Shown: positions 1 through 4,908 of the stretch, piece after piece
How the letters are laid out: every line of letters starts with the position of its first letter
How positions within the stretch are numbered: the first letter of the stretch is position 1
NCBI GenBank assembly: GCA_963204845.1
Contig: CAUJIL010000109.1
Span: 1-7,808, forward strand
Source of the DNA: Pseudomonadota bacterium
GTDB taxonomy: Bacteria > Pseudomonadota > Gammaproteobacteria > Pseudomonadales > UBA5518
Length of the DNA: 7,808 nucleotides
Reading direction: 5' to 3'
The notes under the pieces: generated by a model
Told to the model about the DNA's origin: nothing
Seen by the model: the letters and a program-made list of their open reading frames with translations, nothing else
The model's database searches: none
Program-made: the position numbers and the translations under genes

Positions 1-604
1 GGTAGTTCTGCGAATCCGCGTCCGATAATGAGCCCGACACGGTGCCACCGACCTGCTGTAGATCGGGCCGGCGCGTGGTCACCGTGACCGCGCCGGCCGG
101 CGCCGGGCGCCCGCGCAGCGTTCCCTGCGGACCGCGCAGCAGTTCCATCTGCTGGATGTCGAACAGGCTGTTGAACGCGTAGACGGCGTTGACCGGCAAT
201 TCGTTGATGTACACGTCGACCGACGGCGGCGCCGAGGAGTTGGGCGCGAAACCGATGCCGCGCACCGCGATCACGCCGGGCTCGCGCGCGCTGCTGGTCA
301 TCGCCAGGCCCGGCGTCACGGCCGCGAAATCGTCGAACTCGAACAGTTTGAGCTCGTCGAGTTGTTGCCCGGTCAACGCGGTCACCGACAGCGGCACGTC
401 CTGCATGCTCTGCTCGCGTCGGGTCGCGGTGACCACGATCTCCTCGAGCCCTTCATTGCCGCTGGCGGACTGCGCCAGCACCGGCTGCGCAGCGCCGAGC
501 GCCGTGGCGATCGCGAGGAACAGCGATGCCCGTCTCACGGAGGGACCACGCGACGAGGACGGCAGGAGGCCGGCCGCGCACAGATGGGTGGAGTGTGTAT
601 TCAT
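1..604 (-). CDS. TonB-dependent outer-membrane receptor, N-terminal part (runs off the window)
   Basis: I translated this by eye: 201 codons are present and the beta-barrel lies beyond the left edge. In Gram-negative bacteria such receptors import bulky ligands across the outer membrane using TonB/ExbBD energy. Seen in the sequence: an N-terminal leader with an unusually long n-region, then basic residues R24-R25, a hydrophobic core LFLAIATALGAA (residues 28-39) and a likely signal-peptidase cleavage after VLA (44); a TonB-box-like EEIVVTAT (54-61); and a plug domain from about 66 to 190 with VRGIGF and ELLRGPQGTLRGR (154-166). The start is the ATG at 604, preceded by AGGGAG at 612-617 with a 7-base spacer; a GTG at codon 23 would give a shorter leader but has no ribosome site. 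The ligand cannot be read from the plug. Its place beside rhamnose genes, on the same strand as the permease and 118 bases after it, suggests a rhamnose-containing glycan or glycoside (inference). Confidence 0.93.
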   Translation of the reverse strand, partial: MNTHSTHLCAAGLLPSSSRGPSVRRASLFLAIATALGAAQPVLAQSASGNEGLEEIVVTATRREQSMQDVPLSVTALTGQQLDELKLFEFDDFAAVTPGLAMTSSAREPGVIAVRGIGFAPNSSAPPSVDVYINELPVNAVYAFNSLFDIQQMELLRGPQGTLRGRPAPAGAVTVTTRRPDLQQVGGTVSGSLSDADSQNY

Positions 605-722
605 GGTCTGTCTCCCTTTATTAGTGGCTTGTAACGACTATTAATTTATAAATACGTTTATAACAGTACTCCTTCGTCCGTGCACGTGCAATGCCTTCAC
701 CCGCGCGCATCCCACCCGGGGT
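605..722. promoter_or_regulatory. AT-rich upstream region of the receptor gene, with an inverted repeat
   Basis: This 118-base gap between the permease stop and the receptor start is much richer in A/T around 618-666 than the flanking genes. It contains a perfect inverted repeat, TTATAAA-TACG-TTTATAA, at 646-663, and a 10-base palindrome TGCACGTGCA at 681-690. On the minus strand, TTGCAC followed after 17 bases by TACTGT is a weak promoter candidate. The inverted repeat lies 42 bases before the receptor ATG, a plausible place for an operator or for the promoter core. No TGATTGTTTT-type decamer is present, so the receptor does not seem to share the operators found in front of the kinase and rhaD. 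I see no clear terminator hairpin with a T-run after the permease. Confidence 0.45.
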
Positions 723-2414
723 TCATGCCAGTCTTGCCTCACGGCGTTCCTTCTCGCGCATCCACACCGCCGCTGCGACGAAATGGAGCAGCGTCGGCGC
801 GATCAGCCACGCGCGCAGCGTGGCGAGTTCCAGCGCACCGGCGAACACCGCGACACCGCCGGCCGCGCACGCAACCAGTGAGAACAACGCGACCGCACGC
901 GCCATCCGATGACGCATTGTCCGTGGGCTACCTTGCGCACGGTCGTTGCGTTCCGCATGCGCCGCGCGCAGGTACGCGTGCTCGCGCTCGCGCCGCGCGC
1001 GCTCGGCGTCCTCGTGACGCTGCGCGGCGGCATACGGCTGCCGCGCACCGGCGCGCGCCGCGAGCAGCACGTACGCCAGCGTGGCGCAGAGCCACGTCGG
1101 AACCAGCAGGAAGAACAGGTGCAGCGCCCCGCCGGCATACAGCGCGGCGGCGAAGGCCAGCGAGGACGCCCACGCGGCGAGCGCCGGGACGTTGGCACGC
1201 TGCCCCGCGTAATGCGACCAGTAGCGCGTGAGTCCGATACGCGGGAACAGCCAGTGTTCGGCGACGATCACCGCGCCGATCGGCGACAGCGTGAGCCCCA
1301 TGATGCCGACGAAGTCCATCAGACGGCTGAACACGAACGGAAAGCAGGCGATCACACTGGTCACCGCGCCGGTGACCACGGTGACGCGGGTGCGGTCCCA
1401 CCGCGGATTCAACGACTGGAACGCGAGTCCGGCGCGATAGATGGTCGGGTTCGCCGTGGTCCAGCCGGCGACGATCACGGCGACGATTCCGGTGGCTCCG
1501 AGCGCCTGGTACGCGACCGCGCCCGGATCGAGCGCCTGGATTCCCGTCGCCAGCGTCACTGCCGCGGCGGCGCCCATGACGCCAGCGCAGAGCCACGCGA
1601 GGTAATGGCCGATGAACATGCCGAGCACCGACAGGAATCCGTACGAGGACCGGCGCGCGAAACGCAGCACACTCATGTCCGACAGGCCGCCGTGCATCGA
1701 GAGGTTGCAGATCCACGCGAATGCGGCCACGTGCCACGCGCTCAACGCGCCGTCACCGCCGCCCGCCCAGATCCAGCGATCCGCGATCCGGCGCAGGTCG
1801 GCCAGGTCCCGGATGCTGCCCACGCCTTCGGTACGTTCGGCCAGTTCGGGCAGCATCGCGAGTGCGCCGACCACGAACATCAGCACCATCCACGGCGCGC
1901 AGACCTCGGCGAAACGCGCCACGCCACGAAAGCCGCGCGCCGCGATCCACACCACGACCGCGCCGACGGCAAGTACCAGCGCGACGAAGGCCGCGCTGCC
2001 CGGGTACCAGCCGACCTCGGGAGCGATACCGAACGGGATGCGCACCGCGGAGGCGGACACCGTGATCATCGTGCCGGCGAGAACGCAGAACAGCACCCCG
2101 TTCACGACGCTGTAGACGCGGATCGTCGCCGGACCGGCGATACGCTCGAGGTAGGCATAAAGCGTGAGCCGCGTCTGCACCGCGATCGGCGCACACACCA
2201 GCCCCCAGCTCAGCACCGCGAGCAGGTTGCCCCACAGCAGCCCCCACAGGATGTCGGCGGTGGAAACGCCCCAGGCGACGAACATCGCGCCGATCACGAA
2301 CTCGGTGCCCGCGACATGCTCGCCGGCGTAGTTTGCAGCGAAGTGGCGCGCCGGCTGCAGCCGCTGCGGGGTGACCGGCTCGCGGGCGAACTCGGTGTCG
2401 CGGGTGTCCTGCAT
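723..2414 (-). CDS. NCS1-family (cytosine/purine permease-like) inner-membrane transporter; candidate rhamnose permease
   Basis: The product has 563 residues and is strongly hydrophobic. About 12 hydrophobic segments can be followed between residues 36 and 453, as in nucleobase:cation symporter-1 proteins; family recognition rests on the overall pattern and on GWTTANPTIY (317-326), which I align with the WTTNDN-type motif of cytosine permease CodB. The motif here lacks the Asn/Asp pair that CodB is reported to use for cytosine, so a different substrate is likely. After the core comes a very charged, Ala/Arg/Glu-rich linker (about 455-505) and two further hydrophobic segments (about 506-526 and 530-551) that ordinary NCS1 proteins of roughly 420-480 residues do not have. 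The ATG overlaps the regulator's TGA in a TGATG junction and has no good Shine-Dalgarno sequence, so translation is probably coupled to the regulator. It is the only inner-membrane transporter in this window, which makes rhamnose the best substrate guess (inference). A nucleobase carrier located here by chance is the alternative. Confidence 0.8.
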   Translation of the reverse strand: MQDTRDTEFAREPVTPQRLQPARHFAANYAGEHVAGTEFVIGAMFVAWGVSTADILWGLLWGNLLAVLSWGLVCAPIAVQTRLTLYAYLERIAGPATIRVYSVVNGVLFCVLAGTMITVSASAVRIPFGIAPEVGWYPGSAAFVALVLAVGAVVVWIAARGFRGVARFAEVCAPWMVLMFVVGALAMLPELAERTEGVGSIRDLADLRRIADRWIWAGGGDGALSAWHVAAFAWICNLSMHGGLSDMSVLRFARRSSYGFLSVLGMFIGHYLAWLCAGVMGAAAAVTLATGIQALDPGAVAYQALGATGIVAVIVAGWTTANPTIYRAGLAFQSLNPRWDRTRVTVVTGAVTSVIACFPFVFSRLMDFVGIMGLTLSPIGAVIVAEHWLFPRIGLTRYWSHYAGQRANVPALAAWASSLAFAAALYAGGALHLFFLLVPTWLCATLAYVLLAARAGARQPYAAAQRHEDAERARREREHAYLRAAHAERNDRAQGSPRTMRHRMARAVALFSLVACAAGGVAVFAGALELATLRAWLIAPTLLHFVAAAVWMREKERREARLA

Positions 2415-3244
2415 CAGCGTGCGCCCGACGAGCGCGACGGCGCTTCTGCAGCCGCCTGCGCGTCGACCACGATCGTCTCGATGCCGGCGTCCGCGAACAG
2501 CCGCAGCGACGCCTGGTCGATACCGGTGTCGGTGATCAGGATGTCGACCGCCTCGAGCGCGCAGAATTGCAGCTCGGCGCGCGCGCCGATCTTGCTGCTG
2601 TCGGCGAGCACCACCAGCTGATCGGCCAGTTCACGCAGCTACTGCTCTGCCTGGATCAGCAGCGGGTCCGACTCCATCACCCCGTGCGCGCCGATCGCCG
2701 GAGTTCCCATGAACATGCGCCGGGCCCGGTAGCGACGGATCAGGTCGTCGTCGAACGGGCTGACCACGATATTCTGCCGCCGGTACAACTCGCCTCCGGG
2801 CAGCATCACACGCGCCCGGCCCGACTCGAGCAGCACCGAGGCGAGCGCGAACGAGTTCGTGAACACGTTGACGTCCCGCTCGCACAGGAACTCGGCCATC
2901 ATGAACGTCGAACTGCCGCCGTTCACCAGGATGGTCTCGCCGTCCTCGCACAGCGCCACCGCGCGCGCGGCAATGGCACGCTTCTCGGCGACGTGACGCT
3001 CGACGCTGGCAAGGAACGCGGCACCGCGCAGACGCGGCCGTTCGCTGTGGGCCGCACCCGCGGCGGCCGGCAACTGCGCACCGCCATGGATCCGGTCGAG
3101 CAGCCCCTGCGCGGCGAGCTTGTGGATGTCACGCCGAACCGTGGCCGGCGAGGTGTTCAGCAACTCGACCAGTTCGTGCAGTTGCACGAACTCCTTCTCG
3201 TCGAGCAGGTCGAGGATCAGCCGGTGGCGTTGCTGTTCGAGCAC
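2414..3244 (-). pseudogene. rhaR: DeoR-family rhamnose regulator interrupted by an in-frame TAG
   Basis: The gene reads as 201 residues, a TAG codon at 2639-2641, and 74 more residues in the same frame to a TGA; the sum of 276 codons is a normal length for the DeoR/GlpR family. Residues 1-57 form the winged-helix DNA-binding domain, with SPATVRRDIHKL (32-43) as recognition region and the family's RIHGGA (51-56). The effector domain follows, with LVNGGSSTFMMAEFL (106-120) and MFMGTPAIGAHG (177-188). After the stop, LVVLADSSKIG, the conserved phosphosugar-binding end of the family, is intact. No insertion or deletion is seen around the stop. The start is a GTG at 3244, preceded by AAGGA (3254-3258) with a 9-base spacer; there is no ATG alternative. 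DeoR regulators normally repress sugar operons and release DNA on binding a phosphorylated intermediate; a DeoR-type RhaR is known from rhizobial rhamnose loci. Truncation removes the C-terminal quarter, so function is doubtful unless the stop is read through, suppressed or a sequencing error. Confidence 0.88.
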
Positions 3245-3253
3245 GATGGATTG

Positions 3254-3258
3254 TCCTT
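3254..3258 (-). promoter_or_regulatory. Ribosome binding site fixing the GTG start of the regulator
   Basis: AAGGA on the minus strand lies 9 bases before the GTG at 3244-3242. It is the only good Shine-Dalgarno match near the beginning of the winged-helix domain and supports a GTG rather than ATG start. Confidence 0.7.
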
Positions 3259-3279
3259 GTTACTGGCGTGCATGCGGCA

Positions 3280-3308
3280 AAGCTAACCGAAGTTGATTCG
3301 TTATGCAA
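3280..3308 (-). promoter_or_regulatory. Candidate promoter of the regulator-permease operon
   Basis: On the minus strand TTGCAT (3303-3308) is followed after exactly 17 bases by TAGCTT (3280-3285). Each hexamer matches the sigma-70 consensus at only three of six positions, so this is weak by sequence alone. Its position, 36 bases before the regulator start and with the -35 inside the decamer array at 3294-3333, would allow autoregulation. Confidence 0.3.
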
Positions 3309-3333
3309 TAATGTGATCGTTTTTGATTGTTTC
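3294..3333 (+). promoter_or_regulatory. Candidate DeoR-type operator A: four tandem 10-base repeats between regulator and kinase
   Basis: Four consecutive 10-base units start at 3294, 3304, 3314 and 3324. Three begin TGA and one (3304) begins TGC; the clearest are TGATCGTTTT (3314) and TGATTGTTTC (3324). The same architecture recurs in front of rhaD at 4820-4859, where one unit is TGATTGTTTT. Repeated T-rich units at helical spacing are typical of operators bound by DeoR-family repressors. The deviant unit at 3304-3313 contains TGC-AATAAT, which resembles an extended -10 promoter element for the kinase (TG, one base, then five of six matches to TATAAT), so a repressor here would cover the promoter. 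The site lies in the divergent region and could control both directions. The assignment to this regulator is inference from location and symmetry of the two sites. Confidence 0.65.
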
Positions 3334-3427
3334 CAGCTCGGCCATGCCGGCGCGACGCCGTGGTCGTCCCGGCGCGGCACACGCCGGGCCCGGCCAAGCG
3401 ATTCCAGCCGCCCGAAGGAGCCTGATC
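3334..3427 (+). promoter_or_regulatory. Kinase 5' leader with a GC-rich hairpin and a strong ribosome binding site
   Basis: This leader of about 94 bases contains a perfect 7-base-pair stem, CCCGGCG (3368-3374) and CGCCGGG (3382-3388), with a 7-base loop, overlapping a 12-base palindrome GCCGGGCCCGGC (3383-3394), so two structures compete. No T-run follows, so it is not an obvious terminator. AAGGAG at 3415-3420, 7 bases before the GTG at 3428, is the best Shine-Dalgarno sequence in the window and fixes the kinase start. The frame stays open upstream to a TTG at 3323, but that lies inside the operator array and would add about 35 Arg/Ala/Gly-rich residues without kinase character. Confidence 0.5.
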
Positions 3428-4822
3428 GTGAGCGCCAGATTGATTTTCGACATCGGCAAGACGCACGCGAAGGCGACGGTATTCGACGGCGAGATGCGGT
3501 GTATCTGGCACCGGCAGCGTCCGAGCCCGGTATGCGCGGCACCGCCGTACCCCCATCTGGATGCGGCCGGCCTCTGGAACTGGATGCTGGACGCGATGCG
3601 CGAGGCCGCGCGCTGCGCGCACATCGCCGGCATCGGGGTCAGCACCCACGGGGCGACGGCCGCGCTGATCGATCCCGACGCCGACGACGGGCTGGCCCTG
3701 CCGGTCCTCGATTACGAGTACGACGGGCCGGCGACGCTGGCCGACTACGCGCGCCTGCGTCCGGCCTTCGACGAAACCTTGTCGCCGGCACTGCCGGCCG
3801 GCCTCAACCTCGCGCGCCAGCTCTACTGGCAGCGCGAGTGCTTCCCCGATGCGTTCGCGCGGGTCAACCGCATCCTGATGTACCCGCAGTACTGGACCTG
3901 GCGCCTGAGCGGCGTGATGGTCTCGGAATGCACCTCGCTCGGCTGCCATACCGATCTGTGGAACCCGCGACGCGGCGACTACTCGTCGCTGGTCGACCGC
4001 CTGGGTTGGCGCAACCTGTTCCCGCCGTTGTGCCCGGCGTGGGTGTCCCCCGCCGCGCTGGCACCGCGCCTCGCCCGGCAGACCGGGCTGCCGGCGGACT
4101 GCGCGGTGTTCGCGGGCGTGCACGACAGCAACGCGGGCTTTGCCCGCCACCTGCGGGTCGCGGACGGAGCGCCGTTCGTGCTGGTATCGACCGGCACCTG
4201 GGTGGTGTGCATGGCAGCCGGCCGATCGCTGGACGCGCTGCAGCACGGCCGCGACATGCTCGCCAACGTGGACGTGAACGGCGCCCCCGTGGCCTGCGCG
4301 CGCTTCATGGGCGGACGCGAGTACGCGTACATCTGCGAGCGGCTCGGCGCCGATCCGGCGCAACCGGTCAGCCGTGACGATGTGCGCGAGGTGGTGGCGG
4401 CGGGCGTGATGGCGCTGCCGGATTTCAGCGGTGGCAGCGGTCCGTTCGGCGGCCGCAGCGGCCGCATCGTCGGCCATCCGCTGCACGGCGCCGCGCTGGC
4501 CACGCTGTATGCCGCACTGATGATCGACCATCAGCTCGCGATGCTGGACGCGGCCGGCGACGTCGTGATCGAGGGCGCCTTCCTGGCGAACCCGCTGCTA
4601 TGCCAACTGCTGGCAGCGCTGCAGGACCGGCCGGTGTGGCTGGTGGCCGAGCAGGAGTCCAGTTCGGTCGCCCTCGGGGCCGCGCTGCTGTGCGACTGGC
4701 AGGGTCCGGCCCCCGAGTTGCAGCGGCGGCGCTGCCCGCCGTGCGTGGTCGACGGACTGCCGGACTACCGCGAACGCTGGCGAACACTGGTAGGAGACGG
4801 GTTCGAGTCCACACCCGTATGA
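3428..4822 (+). CDS. rhaB: FGGY-family carbohydrate kinase, probable L-rhamnulokinase
   Basis: The 464-residue cytoplasmic enzyme is predicted to phosphorylate L-rhamnulose with ATP to L-rhamnulose-1-phosphate, the second step of rhamnose breakdown. The first FGGY domain opens with LIFDIGKTHAKATVFDG (5-21), the phosphate-binding loop with D8 and G10, followed by STHGA near 75. The second domain starts near the catalytic-base motif GVHDSNAG, with D233 as proposed base, then LVSTGTWVV (252-260) of the ATP-binding fold and GAALLCDWQG near the C-terminus. Length fits the family. The GTG start is chosen because it has an ideal ribosome site and the FGGY fold begins directly after it. The substrate is assigned from the neighbours, aldolase-dehydrogenase and isomerase; FGGY sequences alone do not discriminate well. 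In rhizobial loci the corresponding kinase is called RhaK. The stop TGA is also the first three bases of the second decamer array. Confidence 0.88.
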   Translation: MSARLIFDIGKTHAKATVFDGEMRCIWHRQRPSPVCAAPPYPHLDAAGLWNWMLDAMREAARCAHIAGIGVSTHGATAALIDPDADDGLALPVLDYEYDGPATLADYARLRPAFDETLSPALPAGLNLARQLYWQRECFPDAFARVNRILMYPQYWTWRLSGVMVSECTSLGCHTDLWNPRRGDYSSLVDRLGWRNLFPPLCPAWVSPAALAPRLARQTGLPADCAVFAGVHDSNAGFARHLRVADGAPFVLVSTGTWVVCMAAGRSLDALQHGRDMLANVDVNGAPVACARFMGGREYAYICERLGADPAQPVSRDDVREVVAAGVMALPDFSGGSGPFGGRSGRIVGHPLHGAALATLYAALMIDHQLAMLDAAGDVVIEGAFLANPLLCQLLAALQDRPVWLVAEQESSSVALGAALLCDWQGPAPELQRRRCPPCVVDGLPDYRERWRTLVGDGFESTPV

Positions 4823-4859
4823 GCGTTTTTGACTTTATATGATTGTTTTTGACGCTCGC
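4820..4859 (+). promoter_or_regulatory. Candidate DeoR-type operator B: four tandem 10-base repeats in front of rhaD
   Basis: Four consecutive 10-base units start at 4820, 4830, 4840 and 4850, and all four begin TGA; examples are TGAGCGTTTT (4820) and TGATTGTTTT (4840). They match the units of the array at 3294-3333 in sequence, strand and register. The array begins on the stop codon of the kinase and ends 49 bases before the rhaD GTG. Promoter-like hexamers overlap it: TATGAT at 4838-4843, and TTGTTT (4843-4848) followed after 17 bases by TAGGCT (4866-4871). I infer that rhaD-rhaI can be transcribed from its own repressible promoter as well as by read-through from the kinase. Confidence 0.65.
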
Positions 4860-4908
4860 GCTTGCTAGGCTGGCGCGACATCCATTGCCTCACCGGGAGC
4901 CCCACGCC

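Noticed and set aside
2414..2614. The 3' part of the regulator as a separate small gene
   Set aside because: It continues the DeoR frame with conserved family residues and has no own ribosome site; it is the tail of the interrupted regulator.
909..2621. Long plus-strand open frame of 570 codons opposite the permease and regulator
   Set aside because: It is antisense to a clear membrane protein, is rich in Arg, His and Ala, contains no recognisable domain, and is the kind of shadow that G/C-biased third positions produce.
3323..3427. Upstream TTG start that would lengthen the kinase by 35 residues
   Set aside because: It falls inside the decamer array, has no ribosome site, and adds low-complexity residues before the natural beginning of the FGGY fold; the GTG at 3428 has an ideal AAGGAG.
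3260..4531. Minus-strand open frame of 423 codons opposite the kinase
   Set aside because: Composition is Arg/Ala/Gly/His-rich without domain motifs, while the plus strand shows the full FGGY kinase signature.
4843..4908. Upstream TTG start that would lengthen rhaD by 22 residues
   Set aside because: It also falls inside an operator array; the GTG at 4909 has GGGAG at a suitable distance and gives the usual family length.
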